NCBI GenBank assembly: GCA_027064745.1
Contig: JAMOPD010000314.1
Span: 1-8,616 of the forward strand
DNA from: Thermococcaceae archaeon
GTDB lineage: Archaea > Methanobacteriota_B > Thermococci > Thermococcales > Thermococcaceae
Reading direction: 5' to 3'
Length of the DNA: 8,616 nt
The notes beneath the pieces are model-generated. The model was given only the letters and a program-made list of their open reading frames with translations, had not been told where the DNA came from and ran no database searches. Below are positions 1-6,172 of this stretch, in pieces. Within the stretch, counting starts at the first letter, position 1; each line of letters opens with the position of its first letter. The position numbers and the translations under genes are program-made.

Positions 1-1214
1 TGGATACAAGGACGAGCGGTGAGATGCTTAGGAGTGCTCTCATAAGCGGGCTTTTGAGTACGGGAGTGGAAGTTATAGACATTGGGCTTTCTCCTACTCC
101 GTTAACAGGCTTTGCGATTAAGCTCTGTGGTGCCGATGCTGGGGTTACGATTACTGCCTCACACAATCCTCCCCAGTACAATGGAATAAAGGTGTGGCAA
201 AAGAATGGAATGGCGTACACGAATGAGATGGAGAATGAGCTTGAGCGCATTCTTGAGAGAGGGAGCTTTAAGAAAGCCGCTTGGAACGAAATTGGAAAGC
301 TCAGCTATGCTGATCCAAAGGAGGAATACATTAAAAAAGCCCTAGAAGTTGTTAATCTCGACGATTCTTACACAGTTGTCTTGGATGCGGGCAACGGTGC
401 GGGCTCTATCCTAAGTCCTTACCTTCAAAGGAGACTCGGAAATAAAGTGATAAGCCTAAACGCAGACCCATCGGGCTATTTTGTGCGCGAATTAGAGCCA
501 AACGCTAAGAGCCTTGAGGGGCTTGCAAAGACAGTGAGGGTTATGAAAGCCGATGTCGGAATTGCCCACGATGGTGACGCGGATAGAATTGGAGTCGTTG
601 ATGATGAGGGCCGCTTTGTTGAGTACGAGGTAATGCTCTCCCTGATAAGCGGTTATATGTTGAGGAAGTTTGGAAAAGGCAAGATAATCACAACCGTTGA
701 TGCTGGCTTTGCTCTGGACGATTATGTTAGGGGAGAGGTCGTTAGGGTTAAGGTTGGTGATGTCGCCGTTGCTGAGGGAATCATGAGAGAGAATGCCATC
801 TTTGGAGGAGAGCCAAGCGGCACTTGGATAATGCCTCAATGGAACCTAACTCCTGATGGAATCTTCGCTGGGGCATTGGTTTTGGAGATGATTGATAAAC
901 TAGGCCCGTTAAGCGAGCTCGCGAAGGATGTCCCGCGCTACGTGACGCTGAGGGCAAAAATCCCCTGTCCCAACGGGAAGAAGAAAAAAGCTATGGAGCT
1001 CATAGAAAAAGAAGCGCTCAGGAGCTTCGACTATGAGAGGCTCATTGACATTGACGGGATAAGGATTGAGAACTCCGACTGGTGGATTCTCTTCAGACCG
1101 AGCGGGACGGAGCCGATAATGCGCATAACCCTTGAGGCACACACGAAGGAGAAAGCGGAGGGGTTGATGAAGAAGGCGAAGGAGCTTGTGAAGAAGGCGA
1201 TAAGGGAGGCTTAG
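1..1214 (+). CDS. Phosphomannomutase / phosphoglucomutase / phosphoglucosamine mutase family enzyme, 5' end cut by window
   Basis: Alpha-D-phosphohexomutase: moves phosphate between C1 and C6 of a hexose phosphate, feeding nucleotide-sugar synthesis in the cytoplasm. The reading frame is already open at base 3 (DTRTSGEML, a motif normally about 45-50 residues into the protein), so the true start lies upstream; the ATG at 24 is internal. Counting from that ATG, the family landmarks are all present: the phosphoserine loop TASHNPP (Ser46), the metal-binding DGDADR (183-188), the sugar-binding GEPSG (262-266) and the phosphate-binding RPSGTEP (358-364). About 404 codons are visible of the usual 450 or so, and no damage is seen. 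Motifs alone do not separate mannose, glucose and glucosamine phosphate as substrate; archaeal members are often bifunctional. The TAG stop overlaps the complementary stop of the flavodoxin-like gene (shared bases 1212-1213). Confidence 0.93.
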   Translation, partial: DTRTSGEMLRSALISGLLSTGVEVIDIGLSPTPLTGFAIKLCGADAGVTITASHNPPQYNGIKVWQKNGMAYTNEMENELERILERGSFKKAAWNEIGKLSYADPKEEYIKKALEVVNLDDSYTVVLDAGNGAGSILSPYLQRRLGNKVISLNADPSGYFVRELEPNAKSLEGLAKTVRVMKADVGIAHDGDADRIGVVDDEGRFVEYEVMLSLISGYMLRKFGKGKIITTVDAGFALDDYVRGEVVRVKVGDVAVAEGIMRENAIFGGEPSGTWIMPQWNLTPDGIFAGALVLEMIDKLGPLSELAKDVPRYVTLRAKIPCPNGKKKKAMELIEKEALRSFDYERLIDIDGIRIENSDWWILFRPSGTEPIMRITLEAHTKEKAEGLMKKAKELVKKAIREA

Positions 1215-1649
1215 TATTCTCCATAGTTTAGTTTTAACTTTTCAGCAAACCTCCTCACTCTCTCTAAATCCTTCTCATTTGGATGCCCCTTATTTATGCC
1301 GCCTATTTTGGCGAGCCAGCCGTTTGTGTCCCAGCCCCTGCATGAGAACTCTCCAACAATTTGAAAGCCTTTCTCTTTGAGCTCTCTCTTAAGGGCCCTG
1401 TGGTTGTACCAAGGCATTCCAGCCGTTGAGAAGATAAAAGCCTTCTTCCCTTCCATTCTTGGAAGATCCTCCACGAGTTTAAGGAGAGCCCAGTGATGTC
1501 TCCACCAGTAAGTTCCCGAACCAAAGCCTATTAAATTTTTGAGTTCTTCCTCTCGTATTCTCCAAGGTTTGGTTAAATCGGCATTTAAAACTTCAACCTG
1601 GCGACTTCCTCCGTGTTCTTGTGATGAGTAGAAATATGAGAACCTTCAT
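1211..1649 (-). pseudogene. Flavodoxin-like protein gene, broken by two frameshifts near its 5' end
   Basis: FMN-binding flavodoxin-fold protein. The last ~130 codons are intact in one frame, with LIGFGSGTYWW and KKAFIFSTAG as typical flavodoxin segments. The first part is split over three frames: MKVLI starts at the ATG at 1649, then the FMN phosphate-binding loop STHHKNTEEVAR continues in a second frame from about 1632 to 1597, then VEVLNADLTKPW opens the third frame, which stays open to the stop. The span from ATG to stop is 439 nt, not a multiple of three. The text also looks a few residues short at the helix after the loop and at LKN-LIGFG. The ATG overlaps the stop of the upstream gene (ATGA, 1649-1646), so the original start is clear. 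The only unbroken product would start at GTG 1474 (87 aa) and would lack the FMN loop. Sequencing error at one site is possible; two sites plus small losses favour real decay. Confidence 0.8.
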
Positions 1650-2224
1650 AACCCCTCTAGCACCCCTTTCAGCCTCTTCAGGCTCTCCTCAATGTTATCC
1701 TTATCAAACTCTACATAGACAGCCTCAGGGAATCTTGCTTTTAGTATCTCGAAAAGTATTCCCTCCCCTTCCACAACTCTGAAGCCTGATAGCTTGAGTA
1801 TCTCAGTATAGTGTGCTATCCTATCCCCTTTTCTAAGCTTGTGAAACTCTTCGATTATGGAGTAGTTGAATTTATCAGGATTACTTGAGGTCGTATGAAA
1901 AACACCACATGTTGGAGAGCCTTTGACCCCAAGGAAAACGATCTTTTCAGGCTTCTCTTCCTTAACCACACGCTCTATAAAATCAGCTATCTTCTCCGCT
2001 CTATCTTTCATTCCAAGACGCATAAACACCTCTTTGCTCATGGGAGGTCTCGGCCAGCCCATAAGCTCGTATTCAGGGCAGGGATATGCAAAAAGTCGAA
2101 TTTCATCTGAATGCCGTAAAAGCACATCCAGAAGAACTTTGCTCGTTTTATACTCCTTCTCTTTGGGCCCCCTATAGACATAAAATGGGCTAAGGAGACA
2201 TGGAGCAATGATCAAGAGCATCAT
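1646..2224 (-). CDS. DUF523/TudS-like protein with three conserved cysteines (possible Fe-S thiouracil desulfurase relative)
   Basis: A 192-residue cytoplasmic protein that resembles DUF523. Some members of that family (TudS) use a [4Fe-4S] cluster held by three cysteines to remove sulfur from thiouracil compounds. Visible landmarks in the family's order are APCLL with Cys9, CPEYELMGWPRPP with Cys49, and GSPTCG with Cys106. The three cysteines sit at the spacing expected for a three-Cys cluster with one free iron site, and are the only cysteines present. The C-terminal part (ILKLSGFRVVEGEG) matches the family's usual closing segment. The start ATG overlaps the kinase stop as ATGA (2224-2221), and its own stop overlaps the flavodoxin start the same way, so translation is probably coupled. 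A MetMet start leaves a one-codon ambiguity. Fe-S binding and desulfurase activity are inferences; the substrate is unknown. Confidence 0.72.
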   Translation of the reverse strand: MMLLIIAPCLLSPFYVYRGPKEKEYKTSKVLLDVLLRHSDEIRLFAYPCPEYELMGWPRPPMSKEVFMRLGMKDRAEKIADFIERVVKEEKPEKIVFLGVKGSPTCGVFHTTSSNPDKFNYSIIEEFHKLRKGDRIAHYTEILKLSGFRVVEGEGILFEILKARFPEAVYVEFDKDNIEESLKRLKGVLEGL

Positions 2225-2799
2225 TTTCCAACACCCAACTCGGCTATAATCTTCTCCACGGCTTTTCTCAGCTCGTCGAGAGTTCCATTGTTCTCTATGA
2301 TAATGTTAGCCAGATTTTTAAGCGTGCTCGTTTGATAGAGCCTTTCCTCTGCATTATCCATGGCTATAAAGTCCTCAAAGCTCTTTATTTCCCTATCTTT
2401 GCTGGCTTTTCTCTTGAGTAACCTCTCATACCGTAGCTCCGGCTTGGCATCGACATATATAATCAAACCACCACGTTTTTTTATAGCCTCAATTTCTCCA
2501 TTTGAACGCACCCCATCTATCACCACATCTCTGCAGTGTCGTTTTTTGTCCAGCGTGAGCCTTATCAGTATGTCCTCCCCATACCTGTCCTTGAGGTATT
2601 TTCCGTATTCTATAAGCCGCTCTCTTGATGGCTTTGATTTTTTCGGGAGTTCTGGAACCCATGAGTACTCCTCGATTTTATGGGTTAACAAATCTATCAG
2701 CGGATCACTGCAACTTATTCGGCAGAAGCCAAATTCCTCAAGAAATTTAGCTATTGTGGTTTTTCCAGCTGCTATCTTCCCGACAACTCCAATTATCAT
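2221..2799 (-). CDS. P-loop kinase (nucleotide / dephospho-CoA kinase-like, UPF0200-related)
   Basis: A 192-residue cytoplasmic protein of the P-loop NMP-kinase fold. Walker A is GKIAAGKT (7-14), directly after the first beta strand. A second strand ends VVIDGVR (92-98), giving the Asp and Arg typical of kinases acting on small phosphorylated substrates. The basic stretch around 123-137 (RYERLLKRK) fits a LID segment, and IIIENNGT (167-173) is the usual last strand. Length fits dephospho-CoA kinase and UPF0200 proteins, but the established archaeal GTP-dependent dephospho-CoA kinase belongs to another family (DUF359), so the substrate is left open; a (deoxy)nucleoside monophosphate is equally possible. 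It is first in a three-gene minus-strand cluster, and its stop overlaps the next start. A GTGAG stretch just before ATG 2799 can serve as ribosome-binding site. Confidence 0.75.
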   Translation of the reverse strand: MIIGVVGKIAAGKTTIAKFLEEFGFCRISCSDPLIDLLTHKIEEYSWVPELPKKSKPSRERLIEYGKYLKDRYGEDILIRLTLDKKRHCRDVVIDGVRSNGEIEAIKKRGGLIIYVDAKPELRYERLLKRKASKDREIKSFEDFIAMDNAEERLYQTSTLKNLANIIIENNGTLDELRKAVEKIIAELGVGK

Positions 2800-2830
2800 C
2801 TCACTTCCCTCAGCTGATGACTTTACTCCC

Positions 2831-2846
2831 GCTCTTCCTTAAGAGC
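2831..2846. promoter_or_regulatory. 6-bp perfect inverted repeat in the kinase operon leader
   Basis: GCTCTT-CCTT-AAGAGC is a perfect palindrome with a 4-base loop. It lies between the putative minus-strand TATA box and the kinase start, about where transcription would begin. Thermococcal repressors often bind there, so an operator is plausible; a chance palindrome of this length is also possible. Confidence 0.3.
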
Positions 2847-2851
2847 ATGGA

Positions 2852-2863
2852 GAATTTAAAGAT
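2852..2863 (-). promoter_or_regulatory. Putative TATA box for the kinase operon
   Basis: On the minus strand this reads ATCTTTAAATTC, an A/T-rich box about 55 bases before ATG 2799. This would put the transcription start near 2830 and give a leader of about 30 nt. It lies about 20 bp from the end of repeat copy 1, which thus sits between two divergent promoters. Confidence 0.4.
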
Positions 2864-2883
2864 TGTTATCTACAGATTGATAC

Positions 2884-2946
2884 TGTCAGGATAAGTTAGG
2901 CTTAATACTGGATTCATTATCAGGCGCTCCCACAGTTATCCTGACA
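2884..2946 (+). repeat. Short element with terminal inverted repeats, copy 1 (63 bp)
   Basis: The element starts TGTCAGGATAA and ends TTATCCTGACA (11-bp perfect terminal inverted repeats). Its reverse complement is identical over all 63 bp to copy 3 (5246-5308). With the flanking bases the left end extends to ATACTGTCAGGATAA, but the right flank (TCAT) does not match it. No target-site duplication is obvious. It has no coding capacity and resembles a MITE-like intergenic repeat. It occupies the spacer between the divergent kinase and 91-aa gene promoters. Confidence 0.85.
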
Positions 2947-2968
2947 TCATGAATATGAATAATCAATA

Positions 2969-2981
2969 ATCTTTTTATCTC
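2969..2981 (+). promoter_or_regulatory. Putative TATA box for the 91-aa / 264-aa gene pair
   Basis: ATCTTTTTATCTC lies about 35 bases before ATG 3011 and about 25 bp after the end of repeat copy 1. The spacing allows a transcription start near 3000 with a leader just long enough for the GGTGG site at 3001-3005. Confidence 0.4.
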
Positions 2982-3010
2982 TCCTCTCCAAATTTTATCA
3001 GGTGGTTCTG

Positions 3011-3286
3011 ATGCTCATTGCTAAACCCTGTACAAGCATGAAGGGCATTATCGTCACTCCCCAGGAGAGATATGATGCAGACTTGGAGGATTTATGTGAA
3101 TGTATGGCTGAGAAGGGTTACAGGATAAAGAGAGTTAGCCGCTTTTTGGCTCTTCTGAAGGGAAAATATGATGTAACAGTTTTTCCTAGTGGTAAAATAA
3201 TAGTGAGGGATACCTCTGACAAGGAGGAAGCTCTTAAAATAGCCAATGACATCTACGAATGTCTTAAGTCTTACCGGGTGATGTGA
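3011..3286 (+). CDS. Small hypothetical protein (91 aa)
   Basis: No function is recognised. The start is set at ATG 3011 because GGTGG (3001-3005) lies 5 bases before it; the GTG at 3002 lies inside that ribosome-binding site. The protein is mixed alpha/beta: an N-terminal strand (GIIVTP), a helix with ERYDADLEDLCECMAEKGYRI, then strand-turn-strand KYDVTVFPSGKIIVRD and a last helix (KEEALKIANDIYECLKS). The YDVTVFPSGKIIV pattern recalls small archaeal alpha/beta proteins, but this is only a fold impression. There is no signal peptide or membrane segment. It is the first gene after repeat copy 1 and lies 75 bp upstream of the PP-loop-like gene, in the same direction and probably on the same transcript. 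A product working with that protein is an inference from position only. Confidence 0.75.
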   Translation: MLIAKPCTSMKGIIVTPQERYDADLEDLCECMAEKGYRIKRVSRFLALLKGKYDVTVFPSGKIIVRDTSDKEEALKIANDIYECLKSYRVM

Positions 3287-3396
3287 TGTTAATAGTCACC
3301 TCGGACAAGGAGGCCTTTAAAGTTAAGCCACCGACATTTATGGATCTCACAGGGTGGTGTAATGCTAACTCTAAAAGAAATAGCCGAAACTGTTAG
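3286..3396 (+). CDS. Possible 36-aa small ORF (or gene remnant) between two genes
   Basis: The ATG at 3286 overlaps the upstream TGA (TGATG) and is preceded by GGGTGATG, a strong thermococcal ribosome-binding sequence. The ORF begins MLIVTSDKEAFKVKPPTF and ends in a polar tail (NANSKRNSRNC) that already overlaps the first 35 bases of the next gene. The front half looks protein-like; the tail looks like out-of-frame read-through. It could be a real coupled micro-ORF or the N-terminus of a gene truncated when the next gene was brought close. No homologue is recognised. Confidence 0.3.
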   Translation: MLIVTSDKEAFKVKPPTFMDLTGWCNANSKRNSRNC

Positions 3397-4156
3397 ACGG
3401 ATAAGGATAGAGAATGGTTTTCCGGATACTCCGTTCAGGATAGATGAAATCAGATACTATGAAGAAGGAGATAAACTCTTCATAATAGCTCATGACAGGA
3501 CAGATAAGAGCGTCATTATAGGAAACAGCTTTGTCATCGGGAAGCTCAAAGAGGAACTTGGTGTCAGACAAGTTACAGTCTATTCTAATCTTGATCTGGA
3601 AATAAAGAGGAGAAAGCTTGAAAAAAATGCAGAAGGGATTAGGGGAACTCCCTTGGAATTTCTACGTCCGATTATTGAGGCAGAGATGAGGTTTCCCCCA
3701 AGGCAATGGCCAGAAGTAAAAACTGACATGGCTAGTTTGGTTTTTCTGAGTTTCAACGCAAAAGCTCTTTTAGGATTTGCTAAGAGTTTTGGTATGGAGT
3801 ATAAAGCTGTAGGAATAAAATATGCCTTTCCAAAGCTCTCCTATGAGGCGGTTGAAGGCTCTCCTCGGGAGCTTTTCTTCCCTGATGAAGAGAAACTACT
3901 GAAACTGGCCAAAGAGATTGGGGCGGAAATCATAATGTCCGACTTCCCGTTTGATCTTAAATTCAGAAGAGATACTGTGTTACTAAATCCTGTGCGCTTC
4001 TTTCATATCGGATTTTTTGAGCTGAAGTACCTCTTTGGATTTGAAAAGCCCGTCATATATGATAGAAAAGCTCTGATTAAGTTTATAATCGATCTTGTTT
4101 ATGAAGGACTAATAGAATCAACAGATGGAGCTAATTTAATATGGAGAATGTTATAG
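3362..4156 (+). CDS. Hypothetical protein resembling a KH-like plus PP-loop ATP pyrophosphatase, catalytic loops apparently lost
   Basis: A 264-residue soluble protein with ribosome-binding site GGGTGGTG just before ATG 3362. Layout: a helical N-terminus (1-20); a KH-like segment at about 38-70, where DKSVIIG...VIGKLKEELG looks like a KH fold whose GxxG turn is replaced by NSF; a linker with GTPLEFLRPIIE and FPPRQWP (95-117); then a strand VFLS (127-130) followed at once by FNAKALLGFAKSFG. In PP-loop pyrophosphatases that position carries SGGxDS. Here the two glycines are absent and Asp and Ser are replaced by Asn and Ala. The following strand-helix pattern (EYKAVGIKY; LAKEIGAEIIMSD) is normal for a HUP-type fold. 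No CxxC pair is seen, and the protein has no cysteine. The family assignment is from memory of motif order, so it is moderate only. If right, the protein should not bind ATP in the usual way. Confidence 0.6.
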   Translation: MLTLKEIAETVRRIRIENGFPDTPFRIDEIRYYEEGDKLFIIAHDRTDKSVIIGNSFVIGKLKEELGVRQVTVYSNLDLEIKRRKLEKNAEGIRGTPLEFLRPIIEAEMRFPPRQWPEVKTDMASLVFLSFNAKALLGFAKSFGMEYKAVGIKYAFPKLSYEAVEGSPRELFFPDEEKLLKLAKEIGAEIIMSDFPFDLKFRRDTVLLNPVRFFHIGFFELKYLFGFEKPVIYDRKALIKFIIDLVYEGLIESTDGANLIWRML

Positions 4157-4236
4157 TACTAAAAACAGTTCAGATGTGAATGTCACTCTTATCATCACCG
4201 GAGTCTGAGACCCTAACAGTGCTGAGAATGTCATGC

Positions 4237-4313
4237 TGTCAGGATAACCGGTGGGAGTGTCTGATAGCAAATTCAGTACAACTACTAAACGAGCCCTTTA
4301 ACTTATCCTGACA
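4237..4313 (-). repeat. Short element with terminal inverted repeats, copy 2 (77 bp, diverged)
   Basis: The element has the same TGTCAGGATAA/TTATCCTGACA ends as the other copies. Read on the minus strand it shares the GATAC flank and GTTA after the left end, and TACTG.ATT, TATCAG and CTCCCAC blocks toward the right end. The middle left part is about 14 bp longer and unrelated. Orientation is therefore opposite to copy 1 and the same as copy 3. It ends about 24 bp before the TATA box of the DUF835 gene. Confidence 0.8.
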
Positions 4314-4333
4314 GTATCGAGAATGTGGAAGTA

Positions 4334-4345
4334 ATATTTTTATAG
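4334..4345 (+). promoter_or_regulatory. Putative TATA box for the DUF835 gene
   Basis: ATATTTTTATAG lies about 35 bases before ATG 4379, the usual distance for thermococcal genes with short leaders. It follows repeat copy 2 at nearly the same distance as the box after copy 1. Confidence 0.45.
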
Positions 4346-4378
4346 TTATTACCTCATGTTATATGCGGTGGTATTTGA

Positions 4379-5200
4379 ATGTCTATCAGTATTCCAGACA
4401 AGGCCATGTTTCTCTCAGATGTACTGACTTTACTGTTTATATTAACTGTTTCTGGCATTACACTAAATTATCGAAAGAAATTTATAGAGAGACTCCCACA
4501 TTTAAAAAAATTTTACGATCTGATACTTTTGAGTTTTACAATTGCTCTTGCTGGGAATTTTCTTGATGTAGCAGATGAGTTTGAGATAAATGGACACTAT
4601 CTCAAGAGTGTTGTATTAAATCAGATTGAAAGTTGGCTTTTTGCGATTTCTATAGGAATAATCAGTGTGGGATGGATAATAACCTTGAAAACGATCACAA
4701 GTAGCAAAGTCAAAATACCTCTTGTCAAAATGGAGAGCAATAAGAAACATGCTGTCCATATTGATCCCGGTCTATATTTGTGCACTGATGATGAAGCGTG
4801 TAATGTTCTGTTTGCCTCCCTATTACGTCAGCAACCGGGTCTTTTAATATCGAGAAATCCCCCAAATATTGCCCGGGATAATATTGGCGTTGATAAAGTG
4901 CCTATCCTTTGGATAACTAAGGTTGAAAATACAAATGCTGTCCATCCTACAAATTTGGCTTATTTGCTTCATACGCTAATAACTTTTTTTGAAGATCAAA
5001 ATATCCCCAAGGTAGTTCTTCTAGAGGGAATTGAGTATCTGATACTTGAAAATGGATTTCCGGCAATTTTTAAGTTTCTCGCGACCCTTAAAGATTATGC
5101 CCTGCTTAATAACTCGGTTGTCTTAGTACCTATAGAGAGCAGAGCCCATAACGAGAAAGAACTCAACATGCTCCTCAGGGAGTTCGAAATCATCAGCTGA
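4379..5200 (+). CDS. DUF835 domain-containing membrane protein
   Basis: A 273-residue protein of a type common in Thermococcales. Three hydrophobic segments at about 13-30, 45-64 and 84-103 make an N-terminal membrane anchor. The soluble C-terminal domain (about 130-270) shows DUF835 landmarks: GLYLCTDDE, the segment PGLLISRNPPN, PTNLAYLLHTL, KVVLLEGIEYLILENGF and a final helix ELNMLLREFE. The fold is thought to be P-loop-like, but no Walker A motif is visible. The positive-inside rule (RKKFIERLPHLKK between helices 1 and 2) is compatible with a cytoplasmic loop there. GGTGG (4367-4371) precedes ATG 4379. The gene is visibly AT-richer than the flanking enzymes and sits alone between repeat copies 2 and 3, which suggests acquisition as a unit. 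DUF835 proteins have no settled biochemical function; a sensory or regulatory role is only suspected. Confidence 0.85.
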   Translation: MSISIPDKAMFLSDVLTLLFILTVSGITLNYRKKFIERLPHLKKFYDLILLSFTIALAGNFLDVADEFEINGHYLKSVVLNQIESWLFAISIGIISVGWIITLKTITSSKVKIPLVKMESNKKHAVHIDPGLYLCTDDEACNVLFASLLRQQPGLLISRNPPNIARDNIGVDKVPILWITKVENTNAVHPTNLAYLLHTLITFFEDQNIPKVVLLEGIEYLILENGFPAIFKFLATLKDYALLNNSVVLVPIESRAHNEKELNMLLREFEIIS

Positions 5201-5245
5201 GTGCTTTGGGATAATCTTTAAGTTCATAGCTCAATCTGCACATAC

Positions 5246-5308
5246 TGTCAGGATAACTGTGGGAGCGCCTGATAATGAATCCAGTATTAAGCCTAACTTA
5301 TCCTGACA
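5246..5308 (-). repeat. Short element with terminal inverted repeats, copy 3 (63 bp, identical to copy 1 inverted)
   Basis: Over 5246-5308 this is the exact reverse complement of copy 1. With its flanks the terminal inverted repeats extend to 15 bp (ATACTGTCAGGATAA and its complement), covering 5242-5312. It lies 45 bp after the DUF835 stop and 11 bp before the end of the converging methyltransferase remnant. No target duplication is seen beside it. Confidence 0.85.
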
Positions 5309-5490
5309 GTATCTACATCTTAATTAGAAGATTTTTTAGTATTCATGTTAACAGCATGCTTTTTCAGTATTAGCTTCATCAGAGCCCTCCGCTTTTCCAT
5401 GACATAATCATCGAAAGCACTCTTCTTTGCTATTTCTGGTATTCTTCTATCCCATTCAACATCTTTCAAGAACTTTTTTAGCTCTCCCCT

Positions 5491-5547
5491 ATCCACATCT
5501 GTAATGAAGTTACAAATCCATGCTTCTTTATCTGGTTTCAAAAGCCC
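5491..5547. repeat. 57-bp imperfect direct repeat, unit b
   Basis: Matches 5586-5642 at 50 of 57 positions without gaps, offset 95 bp. All seven differences are transitions. On the minus strand this unit keeps the open version (GCATGG, Trp) of the methyltransferase segment KEAWICNFITDVD. Confidence 0.8.
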
Positions 5548-5585
5548 TCAGAGGACATCACATAGGTTCTGGCAGGTTTAAAACC

Positions 5586-5642
5586 ATCCACACCTGTAAT
5601 GAGGTCACAAATTCATGCTTCTTTACCTAGTTTCAAGAGCCC
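5586..5642. repeat. 57-bp imperfect direct repeat, unit a
   Basis: Partner of 5491-5547. On the minus strand this unit carries GCATGA, a stop, where the other has GCATGG. It is joined to the upstream body of the methyltransferase remnant, so the duplication lies inside the former coding region. The 38 bp between units (5548-5585) has no evident feature. Confidence 0.8.
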
Positions 5643-5960
5643 ATATATTTCGTTAAAAACCTTCAGAGGATTATGAAAATGAGGGAAGCTCATGACGAGA
5701 TCAAAATGCCCCTCAGGAAGCAACACCTTCTCTTTCGGCATTTCTTCTAGCGAGCTTTATCATAGTTTTTGAAATGTCTATGTCCCACACTTCAAGACTT
5801 GGATTCATCTTGGCCACTTCAATCGGAATAAAGCCAGCCCAGTCCCACATCCAATCCCCTTCCTCAATCCCCGAGGCAACTTCTCTGGCGATAAGTCTAT
5901 CGAGATTCCTTCTTTTGGTCAGAATTGTAGAAATAAGCCCCTGGAACAGATCTTCATCTG

Positions 5961-6170
5961 CTACTCTCTCCGCTTCATATTAATAGCTGCCAGACTTAAA
6001 AATAGGAATCCAAAGATGATTAGAAGAGCTACGTCATGCCACACCTTTTCTATTCTCCATCCCCTTATGATGACAGATCTCAAGGAATCTACAGCATAAG
6101 TTGAAGGGTACTTTGGTATAGCTTCCACTGGCCAGATTGAAAAAAATTTCAGATAAGAAGCCAGAGGATT
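5961..6170 (-). pseudogene. Remnant of an ABC-2 type transporter permease (C-terminal part)
   Basis: On the minus strand an open segment of 69 codons reads NPLASYLKFFSIWPVEAIPKY, then PSTYAVDSLRSVIIRGW, then a hydrophobic helix LLIIFGFLFLSLAAI and NMKRRE before TAG. This is the typical end of an ABC-2 permease: a (F/W)P.EA.P motif, a T.Y.vD.lR segment, an amphipathic stretch and a last membrane helix with a basic tail. The usual 10 or so residues between the IPKY and PSTY segments are missing, and everything upstream (five membrane helices) is gone; a TGA at 6173-6171 closes the frame. Its 3' end overlaps the start of the methyltransferase remnant, so the two were probably one operon (export permease plus methyltransferase) before decay. 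Confidence 0.7.
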
Positions 6171-6172
6171 TC

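Larger units (their letters stand above)
5320..5979 (-). pseudogene. Decayed class I SAM-dependent methyltransferase
   Basis: Read on the minus strand, the first segment (5979-5713) encodes EAERVADEDLFQGLIS, then EVASGIEEGDWMWDW-AGFIPIEVAKMNPSLEVWDIDIS and ends at TGA after RNAEREGVAS. The expected SAM-binding G.G.G loop is shortened to DWAGF. A second frame (from about 5741) continues PEGHFDLVMSFPHFHNPLKVFNEIYGLLKL, as in motifs IV-V, and ends at TGA after GKEA where the family has GGEAW. A third frame resumes with KPDKEAWICNFITDVDRGELKKFLKDVEW and runs to TAA at 5320. The last piece could be translated alone as a 73-aa ORF from a TTG, but it is only the tail of the enzyme. Two frame changes, a lost SAM loop and an internal duplication (5491-5642) mark it as dead. 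A stop codon precedes the first segment and no start remains. Confidence 0.75.

Noticed and set aside
492..1142. Minus-strand ORFs of 115 and 77 codons
   Set aside because: Both are antisense to the phosphohexomutase with its full motif set.
2360..2842. 160-codon plus-strand ORF
   Set aside because: It is antisense to the P-loop kinase, whose Walker A and VVIDGVR motifs and ATGA coupling show the minus strand is the coding one; the plus-strand product is a serine-rich text without motifs.
2884..5308. CRISPR array
   Set aside because: The three repeats are about 1 kb apart, vary in orientation and length, and enclose genes, not spacers.
5320..5541. Separate 73-aa gene
   Set aside because: It would need a TTG start, and its text continues the methyltransferase C-terminus across a duplication; it is treated as part of the pseudogene.
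5774..5983. 69-codon plus-strand ORF
   Set aside because: It lies opposite the readable methyltransferase remnant (FIPIEVAKMNPSLEVW); it is a shadow frame.
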